Assembly (NCBI GenBank): GCA_043721315.1
Contig: JAYSQZ010000019.1
Coordinates: 62,001 to 126,000 of the forward strand
Direction of reading: 5' to 3'
Length of the DNA: 64,000 nucleotides
Source of the DNA: Elstera sp043721315
Lineage (GTDB): Bacteria; Pseudomonadota; Alphaproteobacteria; Elsterales; Elsteraceae
Below the pieces are notes generated by a model that was not told where the DNA came from, ran no database searches, and saw only the letters and a program-made list of their open reading frames with translations. How positions within the stretch are numbered: position 1 is the stretch's first letter; each line of letters opens with the position of its first letter. Below are positions 17,032-25,236 of this stretch, piece by piece. The translations under genes and the position numbers were made by a program.

Positions 17032-18855
17032 TTAGACCGAGTGAACGCCGAGGTTGGCGATGAAATCATCGAGCAACTCGCCGATGCGTTTGGCGTCGGC
17101 TTGGTCCATGATCGTGCGCGCCCGGCGGCTGGCTTCGGTGAGGCTGAGGGCGCGAATACGCTCTTTCACGCTGGGGAGTTTGGGCGCGGACATGGAAAGC
17201 TCCCGCACGCCAATTCCCAGCAGCAGCGGCACGAAACGCGGATCGCCCGCGATTTCCCCGCAGACGCTAACCGGAATGCGGTAGCGCAAACCTGCTTCCA
17301 CGGTGAACTGAATAAGGCGCAGCACTGCCGGGTGCAAAGGCTCATACAACGCGGCCACGCGCTCATCCCCCCGATCAATGGCGAGGGTGTACATGGTAAG
17401 ATCATTCGTGCCGATAGCGAAAAAATCGGACACCGCCGCGAGGCCATCTGCCGAGAGCGCCGCGCCCGGCACTTCGATCATCACGCCCAAGGGCGGCAAT
17501 TTTTCGGGCACATTCACCTTACGGCGCTTCAGGCGCTTATGCACGCGCTCCAGAGTTTCGCGCGCCTGATGCACTTCGCCGATATGGGAGATCATCGGCA
17601 GCAAAATCCGTACTGGCCCATGTACCGCCGCGCGCAGAATGGCGGCAAGCTGCGTCTCGAATAAGCGCGGATGAGCGAGGGACAGGCGCACGCCGCGCAC
17701 GCCCAAGGCCGGGTTCGGCGCTTCTTCGATAGGCTCCCCGATTTGTTCGCGCAAGGCCGGGGCCAGTTTGTCGCCACCGATGTCGATAGTGCGGATGGTG
17801 ACGAGACGCCCATCCATCCCCTCCACCACCTCGCGCAGAAACTCATACTGCTCGTCTTCGTCGGGCGCTTGGTCGCGGTTCATATAAAGAAATTCGGTGC
17901 GAAGCAGCCCCACGCCTTCTGCCCCAACCCGATGCGCGCCCTCAAGGTCGCGCGGCAGTTCGATATTGGCATTCAGGCTAATCGTGAACCCATCGGTCGT
18001 AATCGCAGGCACGTCGCGCAGGCGGGAGAGGCGCTTGCGCTCCTGCTTCAGGGCCACCCCTTGCGCCTCGTAGCGGTCGCGGGTTTCGGGCGTCGGGTGA
18101 ACGATGAGCTTGCCCGCGTGCCCATCGAGAATAATCGGATCGCCGGTTTTTAGCCCCTCGACCAGATGGGCAATCCCCAGGATTGCCGGTACACCGAGCG
18201 AGCGCGCCATAATCGCCGTGTGGCTTTCCTTGCCGCCCTGTTCGGTTGCAAAGCCTAGCACCAGCTTCGGGTCGAGCAGCGCCGTATCCGCCGGGGTAAG
18301 GTCGGTCGCAATCAGAATGCAGCCTTCGGGCAGATGCTTTAGCGCCACGTAAGGCGTTGCCATCAGGCAGCGAATAAGCCGCTCGCCCACTTCGCGCACG
18401 TCTTCCCCGCGCGCGGCCAAATAAGCATCGCCCATGCGCGCGAACCCGTCGCTGATTTCGGCCACGGTGGCACGCACCGCCGCTTCCGCATTCAGGCGCA
18501 ACTCGGCAATCAGCTTATCTGCCGTGCGAATAAGACGGGAGCCTGCCAACATTTGCAGGCGCGCATCCAGCAGATACCCCAACTCTTCCGCCGCCGCTGG
18601 GGGCAAGGATTGGGACTTCACTTTCAGTTTACGAAGCTGCTTGGTCGCCAGCGCCACCGCGTCTTTCAAGCGCTGGGATTCGGCGGCCAGCCCATCAATC
18701 TCGATCATATATTCCGGGGTTGATGGGGCCGTGTCGTCAGAAACCCAGGCCGTGCCAAGGGCGATACCGGGCGCGACGCCGAGGCCCTGAAATATCCGCT
18801 CGCGACTGGGCGGCAGCGGCGGGCTTTCCGCCCGATCATTCTTCATCCGGGGCAT
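17032..18855 (-). CDS. ptsI: Phosphotransferase system enzyme I (EI-like, no GAF domain)
   Basis: 607 residues. The N-terminal EI domain starts at IFQGLGVAPGIALGTAWV, the phospho-histidine is H212 in GGKESHTAIMARSLGVPAI, the PEP-binding barrel has GLLRTEFLYMNRD and FFAIGTNDLTMYTLAIDRGD, and the catalytic Cys is in VSVCGEIAGDP. Length and start match a plain EI rather than EI-Ntr, which carries a GAF domain. The start is ambiguous: ATGs at 18855 and 18846 are both in frame and both lie within a 16-bp triplicated repeat. Downstream of ptsH with no EIIB/EIIC in sight, so its phosphate flow is likely regulatory. Confidence 0.9.
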   Translation of the reverse strand: MPRMKNDRAESPPLPPSRERIFQGLGVAPGIALGTAWVSDDTAPSTPEYMIEIDGLAAESQRLKDAVALATKQLRKLKVKSQSLPPAAAEELGYLLDARLQMLAGSRLIRTADKLIAELRLNAEAAVRATVAEISDGFARMGDAYLAARGEDVREVGERLIRCLMATPYVALKHLPEGCILIATDLTPADTALLDPKLVLGFATEQGGKESHTAIMARSLGVPAILGIAHLVEGLKTGDPIILDGHAGKLIVHPTPETRDRYEAQGVALKQERKRLSRLRDVPAITTDGFTISLNANIELPRDLEGAHRVGAEGVGLLRTEFLYMNRDQAPDEDEQYEFLREVVEGMDGRLVTIRTIDIGGDKLAPALREQIGEPIEEAPNPALGVRGVRLSLAHPRLFETQLAAILRAAVHGPVRILLPMISHIGEVHQARETLERVHKRLKRRKVNVPEKLPPLGVMIEVPGAALSADGLAAVSDFFAIGTNDLTMYTLAIDRGDERVAALYEPLHPAVLRLIQFTVEAGLRYRIPVSVCGEIAGDPRFVPLLLGIGVRELSMSAPKLPSVKERIRALSLTEASRRARTIMDQADAKRIGELLDDFIANLGVHSV

Positions 18856-18884
18856 TCTTCATCCGGGGCATTCTTCATCCGGGG
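18837..18884 (-). repeat. Three tandem 16-bp repeats spanning the ptsI start
   Basis: CATTCTTCATCCGGGG is repeated exactly three times at 18837-18852, 18853-18868 and 18869-18884. Read on the minus strand the unit is CCCCGGATGAAGAATG and holds two ATGs. The array begins immediately after the ptsH stop codon and ends inside the ptsI coding sequence. As 16 is not a multiple of 3, each copy presents its ATGs in a different frame. Confidence 0.9.
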
Positions 18885-19187
18885 TTACTCTTCATGGAAT
18901 TTTTCGGCGACCAGCGTTGCCAGCGCGTCCAGCACCGCATCGGCCTCGACACCCGAAGCCGTGAGCATAAGCCGCGTGCCGGGGGAGGCCGCGAGCATCA
19001 TCAGCCCCATGATCGAGCGACCGGAGACCTGCTCCACCTCTTCGCCCGGCTCAGTTTCGGCGTGGCAGACCAGCACATCAGCATCGAACATTTCGGCTGT
19101 CTTAACGAATTTCGCCGCCGCGCGCGCGTGCAACCCGCGCTTATTGGTAATGAGAACCTGCACCGAATGGTCGTGCTCCACGCTCAT
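18885..19187 (-). CDS. ptsH: Phosphocarrier protein HPr
   Basis: 100 residues. The phosphorylatable His lies in NKRGLHARAAAKFV (about H20), and the regulatory Ser, target of HprK, lies in VSGRSIMGLMMLAAS. Both sites are intact, so it can take phosphate from EI at His and from HprK at Ser. Located between the EIIA(Man)-like gene (3-bp gap) and ptsI. Confidence 0.95.
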   Translation of the reverse strand: MSVEHDHSVQVLITNKRGLHARAAAKFVKTAEMFDADVLVCHAETEPGEEVEQVSGRSIMGLMMLAASPGTRLMLTASGVEADAVLDALATLVAEKFHEE

Positions 19188-19190
19188 GTT

Positions 19191-19595
19191 TTACGCCTCA
19201 CCCGCCAGCAGCCGCGAAGCGACTGCGATATATTTTCGCCCAGCTTCCTGCGCTTTGGCCACCGCTTCGGGCAGCTTGATCGTTTCGCGCAAGGAGGCGA
19301 GCTTGATGAGCATTGGCAAATTCACCCCCGCGATCACCTCCACCGGTGCCTTGTCCATAATCGAGATGGCAAGGTTAGAGGGGGTTCCGCCGAACATATC
19401 GGTGAGCACCACGACACCATCGCCTTCATCAACCTGGGCGACGAAATCGAGAATATCCTGCCGCCGCCGCTCCATATCATCTTCGGGGCCGATACAGACC
19501 GCAACGCAATTACGTTGCGGGCCTGTGACATGTTCGAGCGCTGCGATAAATTCTGCCGCGAGACGCCCGTGGGTTACGAGGACCAGACCGATCAT
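19191..19595 (-). CDS. PTS EIIA component, mannose (fructose/AgaS-IIA) type
   Basis: 134 residues; a soluble EIIA(Man) domain alone. MIGLVLVTHGRLAAEFI carries the phospho-His (H9), and GVVVLTDMFGGTPSNLAISIM is the conserved dimer/active-site segment. No IIB, IIC or IID gene accompanies it. In alphaproteobacteria this stand-alone EIIA sits in the hprK-rapZ-EIIA-HPr string and acts in signalling rather than sugar uptake. Confidence 0.93.
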   Translation of the reverse strand: MIGLVLVTHGRLAAEFIAALEHVTGPQRNCVAVCIGPEDDMERRRQDILDFVAQVDEGDGVVVLTDMFGGTPSNLAISIMDKAPVEVIAGVNLPMLIKLASLRETIKLPEAVAKAQEAGRKYIAVASRLLAGEA

Positions 19596-19684
19596 GCTTG
19601 CCTTTCCCCGGCGTTAGGGCGCTTCCGGGGGGCCGAAAACGCAAGGCTGTACAAAAGATTGAGGGCGCGGCGCTGTCAAGATAA

Positions 19685-20602
19685 TCAACCTACCCCGTCC
19701 CGCCCGCCGGGTTCGCGCCGGCCCTTGGCGGGGCGATTATCTTTGAGTTCCCGGTGGTGGATGCCGGCATCCCACCCCGTTTCGATCAACCACGCTGCCG
19801 TTTGTTCCGCCAAAAACACCGAACGGTGCTTGCCGCCGGTGCAGCCGAAAGCGATCGTAAGGTAGCTTTTACCCTCCTCTTGGTACCGTGGCAGCAGCGG
19901 CGTTAAAAGCTGCTTAAGATTGGCAAAAAACGGCCCAAAATCGGGATCTTCCTGAATATGCGCCGCAACGCTGGCGGTGCGCCCGTCGAAAGCGCGTAAG
20001 GTAAGATCGTAGTAGGGGTTTCGCAGGAAGCGCACGTCGAACACCAAATCGGCCTCGCGCGGCAGCCCTTGCCGGAAGGAGAAGGACAACACGGTAACGG
20101 TGAGCAGGCTGCGCCCGTCCTTCACCTGCACCAACTCCTGCATCAACCGCCGAAACTCGCCGGGCGCTAGCACTGTCGTGTCGATCACGTCTTCAGCGCG
20201 CTGGCGTAAGGGGCCGATGAGCGCGCGTTCAAGCGCTATGCCATCGGCAGCGGGGCGGTCGGCGGCCAGCGGATGACGGCGGCGGGTTTCGGTAAAGCGG
20301 CGCACCAGCGCGTCATCGTCGCAGTCCAGAAACACCAACTGCGGGCGGGTGCCTGTGTCGGTTTCGATCTGGTCGAGGGCTAACAGGAGTTCATCGACCG
20401 AAAAGCCGCGCGTGCGAATATCAATGCCAATGGCGAGCGGCTCGGCGATGCGGTCATGGAGTTGTGCCACCATCGGCAGCAGCGGCAATGGCAGATTATC
20501 GACGGCTTCATAGCCGATATCTTCGAGCGCGCGCAGGGCTGTGGATTTCCCCGCCCCCGACATGCCCGAGACGAGAAGAATAGGGGATGCGCTGCGGCTC
20601 AC
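19685..20602 (-). CDS. rapZ: RNase adapter / P-loop protein RapZ
   Basis: 305 residues. Walker A GMSGAGKST (about 13-21), a LGIDIRTRGF-like strand (IGIDIRTRG), LVFLDCDDDALVRRFTETRR, and the C-terminal FGCTGGKHRSVFLAE that in studied RapZ proteins forms the small-molecule/RNA-binding domain. In E. coli RapZ guides RNase E to GlmZ; the target here is unknown. It is placed between hprK and the EIIA gene, the conserved alphaproteobacterial order. Confidence 0.94.
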   Translation of the reverse strand: MSRSASPILLVSGMSGAGKSTALRALEDIGYEAVDNLPLPLLPMVAQLHDRIAEPLAIGIDIRTRGFSVDELLLALDQIETDTGTRPQLVFLDCDDDALVRRFTETRRRHPLAADRPAADGIALERALIGPLRQRAEDVIDTTVLAPGEFRRLMQELVQVKDGRSLLTVTVLSFSFRQGLPREADLVFDVRFLRNPYYDLTLRAFDGRTASVAAHIQEDPDFGPFFANLKQLLTPLLPRYQEEGKSYLTIAFGCTGGKHRSVFLAEQTAAWLIETGWDAGIHHRELKDNRPAKGRREPGGRDGVG

Positions 20603-20761
20603 AACGTCTCCCTCAGTCGCATTGGGTCTCGGCCTACCCCTGAAATCCTGGAAGATGCGGTCATGCCCAACTCTCGTACCGTAATAGATATCGACGATAC
20701 CCGATTCTAAGGCCGGGTAAAAGCGCTCGTGCGCCTCAGTGAGTTTAGACAGGATCGGGGT

Positions 20762-21331
20762 TTAGACCGGATCGGGCGGGGCCAAGCGCTTCGGGCTGCG
20801 CTCGGTCAAAATTCGCACGGCCAGACGCACCTTCGCCGGGGCCGAGGGTTCCAAAGCATTAAGGCACCAACGCGGCAGAGTGACGCCTAAGAAGGTTTCC
20901 GTATCGGGATCGGGCAAGCGGTCGGGCCGATCGTCAGCCGCCAGCACGTCCACCACCATCTGCACCGGGCAGAGGCTTTGATAGGGCAAGCGGACAACCC
21001 CTAGACCGCGCACCTCCAGCAGTCCCGCCAGCGCGGGCGGAGGGGCCGCAACCAAAATCAGCCCGCCCGCCGTGAGCGCGGTACTGAGCAAGGTGCGATC
21101 ATCGGCCACCAACGTCGCGCCGCCATCAATCAAGCGCAAGGCCAGATCGGATTTCCCCAACCCCGACGGCCCGCGCAGCAGCAAACCAACCCCGTGCAGG
21201 GCAACGCAGGTGGCGTGAATGCTGGGGCCATCCGGCGACAGATCCAGCGTCTGCACCTCTGTTCCCCGCCGCGCCGGAGGGGGGGCATCGGCGTGAGAGT
21301 CCACAAGAACGGAGGAATGGGGGTCGGTCAT
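20762..21331 (-). CDS. hprK: HPr kinase/phosphorylase, short alphaproteobacterial form
   Basis: 189 residues containing only the catalytic domain. Walker A is GPSGLGKSDLALRLI, followed by LVADDRTLL and a GLLEVRGLGVVRLPY segment, equivalent to the HprK signature E-[VIL]-RGLGI. The N-terminal domain of Gram-positive HprK is missing, as is usual in this class. ATG 21331 is chosen for GAGGAGG at 6 nt; the ATG 15 bp upstream has no such signal. First gene of the PTS signalling cluster. I did not see the chvI/chvG pair often found beside it. Confidence 0.92.
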   Translation of the reverse strand: MTDPHSSVLVDSHADAPPPARRGTEVQTLDLSPDGPSIHATCVALHGVGLLLRGPSGLGKSDLALRLIDGGATLVADDRTLLSTALTAGGLILVAAPPPALAGLLEVRGLGVVRLPYQSLCPVQMVVDVLAADDRPDRLPDPDTETFLGVTLPRWCLNALEPSAPAKVRLAVRILTERSPKRLAPPDPV

Positions 21332-21496
21332 GCTGCGCCTCCTCAAGTCTCTGTATCGAAAGCAGATAGTCTCGTCTCTGCTGCGGCTGGCATCCCGACT
21401 ACGGGATCACGGCGCGTAGAGCATGAAAATTGCCAAACCCCCTCCCGAACGTAAGGGGGCATTCCAATCATTAATCGAAAAAACCTATGGAAGCTA

Positions 21497-21571
21497 TGGC
21501 TGGGACGGGAGGGATCGAACCTCCGAATGCCGGAATCAAAATCCGGTGCCTTACCGCTTGGCGACGTCCCA
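21497..21571 (-). tRNA. tRNA-Gln (anticodon UUG)
   Basis: On the minus strand the gene begins TGGGACGTCGCCAAGCGG and ends GTTCGATCCCTCCCGTCCCAGCCA. The seven-base acceptor pairs TGGGACG/CGTCCCA, the discriminator is G, and CCA is encoded. The anticodon arm is CCGGA-TTTTGAT-TCCGG, giving UUG for glutamine. The T-arm GGAGG-TTCGATC-CCTCC is perfect. Confidence 0.96.
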
Positions 21572-21649
21572 CCAGTTAGCGCGGCAGACCCTAGCGAGGT
21601 TGACGGTTGGGATCAAGCCCTTCTTGCACGCGGCGGGCGGGGTTGATCT

Positions 21650-23125
21650 TTAGCATTCCAACATGCGTCGCAGCAATTCGAGATCTTCGGCGAGGCTGGC
21701 GTCGGTCGCGATCAATTCGTCGATCTTGCGGACGGCGTGCATCACGGTTGTATGGTCGCGCCCGCCGAACTTGCGGCCAATCTCCGGTAGAGACTTCGAG
21801 GTGAGGGCTTTGCTGAGATACATGGCCATCTGGCGCGGGCGGGCGACTTGCCGGGCACGGCGGGCCGACGACATATCGGCGATGCGGATATTATAATGTT
21901 CGGCCACACGCTTTTGAATTTCTTCCACCGTCACGCGGCGGTCGTGGGCACGTAACAGATCGTGCAGAACCTCCTGCGCCGTCTCTAGCGTGATTGAGCG
22001 CCCAACCAGTTGCGCGTGCGCCACAAGGCGGTTCAGCGCGCCTTCTAGCTCGCGGACGTTGGAGGCGATCTTATGCGCCAAGAACTCCATCACCTTCTCA
22101 GGCACCGGCGTTCCGAGTTGCTCCGCCTTCGAGGCGAGAATGCCGAGGCGCAGCTCGTAGGTGGTGGGGTGAATATCGGCAACCAACCCCCAACCAAGGC
22201 GGGAGCGCAGCCGCTCTTCCAGCCCTTCCAGATCGGACGGAGACTTATCGGCGGAGACGATCACTTGACGGTTTTGATCGACCAGCGCGTTGAACGTGTG
22301 GAAAAATTCCTCCTGGGTCGAGTCTTTGCCACTGATGAACTGCACGTCGTCAATCATCAACACGTCCACCGAGCGGAACTGGTCCTTGAAAGCCACCGTA
22401 TCCTTGAAGCGCAACGCCCGGATGAACTGGTACATGAATTTTTCGGCGGAAAGATAAATCACCCGGCGCGAGGGATCACGCTGGCGGATATGCCACGCAA
22501 TCGCGTTCATCAAATGGGTCTTGCCGAGACCGACGCCGCCGTAGAGAAACAGCGGATTGAAGGATACGGTCGCGCTTTCGGCCACTCGGCGGGCGGCAGC
22601 GAAAGCCAACTCGTTCGGCTTGCCAACCACGAAGGTCTCGAAGGTCAGGCGCGGGTCGAGCGGCACGGAGACCTGATCGGGCGAGAGCGGATCGACTTCG
22701 CTGGCTTCGGGGCGGAAAACCGCCCGCATCATCGCTGGGGCGTGCGGGTCGCGCGCGGTCAGCAGGGGCACCGCGAGCGCGGGGGGAGGCAGGAGGCCCG
22801 GCGCCAGCGGCTTCAGCTTCGGTGCCACCACCAAATCAATTGAGCGCAGGCCCGGCATTTCTTCGGTAAGCAAACGGCGCACGCGATCAACATAATGGGT
22901 CGCCACCCAATCGCGCATAAAGCGCGTCGGCAGCGAGAGGCGTACCGCCCCTTCCGTCACATCTTGCAAAGCCAGCGGCGCGAGCCAGCTTTTGAACGCC
23001 GCCTCCCCGACTTCCGACACCAGCCGAGTGCGGACGCGCTGCCAGCAATCTATCATCGCGACCGGCACCCCCGCGAGATCGTCGGGGCTAGCAGAAGCAG
23101 GGGAAAGTCCGACGGAGGGGCGCAT
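21650..23125 (-). CDS. dnaA: Chromosomal replication initiator DnaA
   Basis: 491 residues. Domain I is CWQRVRTRLVSEVGEAAFKSW, then a short linker. Domain III carries Walker A GGVGLGKTHLM and Walker B VLMIDDVQFISGK, and domain IV carries the DnaA-box-binding signature FGGRDHTTVMHAVRKI. The start is uncertain: ATG 23125 lacks an SD, while the in-frame ATG 69 bp downstream (MIDCWQRV) is preceded by GGGGGTG and begins where most homologues begin. The upstream gap shows no consensus DnaA boxes, so this is not obviously oriC. Confidence 0.95.
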   Translation of the reverse strand: MRPSVGLSPASASPDDLAGVPVAMIDCWQRVRTRLVSEVGEAAFKSWLAPLALQDVTEGAVRLSLPTRFMRDWVATHYVDRVRRLLTEEMPGLRSIDLVVAPKLKPLAPGLLPPPALAVPLLTARDPHAPAMMRAVFRPEASEVDPLSPDQVSVPLDPRLTFETFVVGKPNELAFAAARRVAESATVSFNPLFLYGGVGLGKTHLMNAIAWHIRQRDPSRRVIYLSAEKFMYQFIRALRFKDTVAFKDQFRSVDVLMIDDVQFISGKDSTQEEFFHTFNALVDQNRQVIVSADKSPSDLEGLEERLRSRLGWGLVADIHPTTYELRLGILASKAEQLGTPVPEKVMEFLAHKIASNVRELEGALNRLVAHAQLVGRSITLETAQEVLHDLLRAHDRRVTVEEIQKRVAEHYNIRIADMSSARRARQVARPRQMAMYLSKALTSKSLPEIGRKFGGRDHTTVMHAVRKIDELIATDASLAEDLELLRRMLEC

Positions 23126-23661
23126 GAGGGGATTGATATGCCTAAAAATGATTGGGATGGTATCAGCTAAAATAATCGTCGAGAAATATCCAAGGGCGTT
23201 ACCCGCCCTTCAGCAATAATAACCAAAAAAATGTTACTTTTGCGTTCATGATTAATCTTTTTGCTTTCGCAGAAAAGAACCAGGACTCGTAGAGCCTTGA
23301 TGAATTATTTTAGATAACGTCGTCCACCTGCGGCTCAACAGGTTTACACCTGAAATCACCCGTCGGATCGTTGGGAATACTGTAGGCGTGACTCGGGCGG
23401 TTTGGCAAGGTGATCTTAGTGCGAACAGAGTCTGAAATGGCTGCTGTCGCGAATCAATCACAGTCGTTTTAGGACGATAAAGCGTCCGCACCCTGTGAGA
23501 ATAACGAGGGGGCTGACTAAAATGCGGCAACCCAACAAAGAAAATGCCTGACTCGACCTATAATCGAATCAGGCATTCCCTATTTTGCCTAAAATACCAG
23601 GCCAATAGGCAGTGTTTACTGCATCGCACCTGATAACCCCCCCTCGAAAGCGGGGAAAGAC
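23126..23661. other. dnaA-rpsT intergenic region (536 bp)
   Basis: Relatively AT-rich. It should hold the dnaA promoter and contains the rpsT terminator (23543-23577). A 92-codon open frame (23252-23530, minus) is possible but has no recognisable content, a Ser/Thr/Arg-rich composition and no SD, so it is not called. I found no TTATCCACA-type DnaA boxes on either strand. Confidence 0.55.
23543..23577 (-). terminator. Intrinsic terminator of rpsT
   Basis: A 14-bp stem (AATGCCTGACTCGA with TCGAATCAGGCATT, one mismatch) with a 7-nt loop, followed on the minus strand by TTTTCTTTGTT. It lies 85 bp past the rpsT stop. Confidence 0.8.
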
Positions 23662-23934
23662 TTAGCTTACGGCGTTCAATGCCTTAACGCGCGCCGACAA
23701 GCGCGACATTTTGCGCGCCACCGTATTGCGATGCAAAATACCCTTGCTCACGCCACGATCCAGCTCAGGCTGGGCGGCTTGCAGGGCGCTGCGGGCATCG
23801 GTGTAGTTCCCAGCGGAAATCGCCAACTCAACCTTCTTCACGAAGGTGCGAATGCGGCTCACGCGGGCCTTGTTCACAGCCGTGCGACGTTCGGTTTGGC
23901 GAATACGCTTCTTTGCGGACAGATGGTGAGCCAT
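23662..23934 (-). CDS. rpsT: 30S ribosomal protein S20
   Basis: 90 residues, standard length. It opens MAHHLSAKKRIRQTERRTAVN, with SRIRTFVKKVELAISAGNY in the middle and the conserved GVSKGILHRNTVARKMSRLS near the end. Binds 16S rRNA in the small subunit. A monocistronic unit with its own terminator. Confidence 0.97.
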   Translation of the reverse strand: MAHHLSAKKRIRQTERRTAVNKARVSRIRTFVKKVELAISAGNYTDARSALQAAQPELDRGVSKGILHRNTVARKMSRLSARVKALNAVS

Positions 23935-24054
23935 TGCTCTACAAACTCATTCTACTGGCTAAAACAGAGGCGTGCTTGTACCGGGGGTAGGGGGCAGAGT
24001 CAAGGGCGGTTTCGCATCAAACCGTCATAAACCCCGCCGCCCCAGGCCCCGGCG

Positions 24055-24834
24055 TTAGCGGTGCGTGAAGGTCGGCGGGCGCTTTTCGGCGAAAGCGTTC
24101 ATGCCTTCCTTCTGGTCTTCGAGCGCAAAGCTGCTGTGGAACAGGCGGCGTTCGAACTTCACGCCTTCGGCCAGGGTGGTTTCGTAGGCGCGGTTCACGG
24201 CTTCCTTCGCCATCAGCACGACGGGCCTTGAGAGGGTAGCGATCTGGGTTGCGACCTTCAGGGCCTCGTCCAGCAGGTCTGCCACGGGGATGATGCGGGA
24301 GACCAGCCCGGCGCGTTCGGCCTCTGCTGCATCCATCTGGCGGCCTGTGAGGCACATTTCCATCGCCTTGGACTTACCGACGAAGCGGGTAAGGCGTTGC
24401 GTTCCCCCGGAACCCGGAATAGTGCCGATGGTGATTTCCGGCTGACCAAAACGCGCGTTATCCGCCGCTAGGATAAAATCGCACATCATGGCAAGCTCGC
24501 AGCCGCCGCCGAGGGCATAGCCCGCCACCGCCGCGATAACGGGCTTGCGGCACAGGGTCACGCGCTCCCAATCATCAAGGCCGATGAAGTTTTGGCTAAA
24601 GGCTTCAACGAAGGTCTTATCCTTCATTTCCTTAATATCCGCGCCTGCGGCAAACGCCCGTTCCGATCCGGTGATGACGATGCAGCCGATGGCATCGTCT
24701 TTCTCGAACCCGGTCAGCGCTTCCGCAAGTTCGGCGATGAGGTGTTTGGAGAGCGCGTTCAGCGCCTTGGGCCGATTGAGGGTAATGAGGCCCACCGGGC
24801 CGCGCGTTTCCGCCAGAATCGTTTCAAACGCCAT
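24055..24834 (-). CDS. Enoyl-CoA hydratase
   Basis: 259 residues of the crotonase family. Oxyanion-hole segments ERAFAAGADIKEM and AAVAGYALGGGCELAMMCD are intact, and the two catalytic glutamates are expected in GGCELAM and FGQPEITIGTIPGSGGTQRL. This is the short-chain enoyl-CoA hydratase pattern of beta-oxidation. ATG 24834 is preceded by ACGAGGGAAG at about 5 nt; upstream in-frame sequence is not coding-like. Located downstream of mutM and a small secreted protein. Confidence 0.93.
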   Translation of the reverse strand: MAFETILAETRGPVGLITLNRPKALNALSKHLIAELAEALTGFEKDDAIGCIVITGSERAFAAGADIKEMKDKTFVEAFSQNFIGLDDWERVTLCRKPVIAAVAGYALGGGCELAMMCDFILAADNARFGQPEITIGTIPGSGGTQRLTRFVGKSKAMEMCLTGRQMDAAEAERAGLVSRIIPVADLLDEALKVATQIATLSRPVVLMAKEAVNRAYETTLAEGVKFERRLFHSSFALEDQKEGMNAFAEKRPPTFTHR

Positions 24835-24860
24835 TGGTCTTCCCTCGTTTAGATGATTTT

Positions 24861-25223
24861 TTATAAAGTCGGTGCCAGCGTAAAGCGCACGGTGAGATTG
24901 CGGGCGGGCGGGCCGAACTCTAGGCGCAGGCTTTCGCCCTCGCGGCGGAACAGCGTCTCCTCCTCCCGCCGCCACCCGAGTTGCGGCAGCGAGGTGGTGT
25001 AGAACGCCAGCACGCTCGCCCGGTCGGTCGCCCCTTTGGCATAGCTGATAATGATGCGCCCCTGCGGACTATCGAAGCTGAACGGCGGCTCCGGCGTCGC
25101 CAGCGCGGGGGCCAGCGGCACATCTTCCATCCCGGCGATATAGCGGCGCTGGGCAAGGGCAGCACCGGAGGAGAGACCCAAAACTAGCCCAGCAAGGGCG
25201 TGCAGCAGGGAACGGCGAAGCAT
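24861..25223 (-). CDS. Small secreted protein of unknown function
   Basis: 120 residues with a clear signal peptide (RRSLLHALAGLVLGLSSGAALAQ, cleavage about residue 25). The mature ~95-residue part reads FSFDSPQGRIIISYAKGATD, then VLAFYTTSLPQLGWRREEETLFRREGESLRLEF. This resembles small periplasmic or lipid-exposed beta domains, in which a trajectory 'ASVLAFYxxxLPxxGW' recurs. I do not recognise a named function. It lies 13 bp downstream of mutM and 26 bp upstream of the enoyl-CoA hydratase, so it is part of that transcript. Confidence 0.75.
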   Translation of the reverse strand: MLRRSLLHALAGLVLGLSSGAALAQRRYIAGMEDVPLAPALATPEPPFSFDSPQGRIIISYAKGATDRASVLAFYTTSLPQLGWRREEETLFRREGESLRLEFGPPARNLTVRFTLAPTL

Positions 25224-25236
25224 GGCTCAGAACTCT

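Noticed and set aside
18720..19865. 381-codon plus-strand frame
   Set aside because: Antisense to ptsI, ptsH and the EIIA gene, all of which have intact motifs.
23252..23530. 92-codon minus-strand frame between rpsT and dnaA
   Set aside because: Ser/Thr/Arg/Pro-rich, no SD, no recognisable content, and it ends close to the rpsT terminator.
23126..23661. Possible oriC upstream of dnaA
   Set aside because: No TTATCCACA-type DnaA boxes were found on either strand; the main inverted repeat is a terminator with a T-run.
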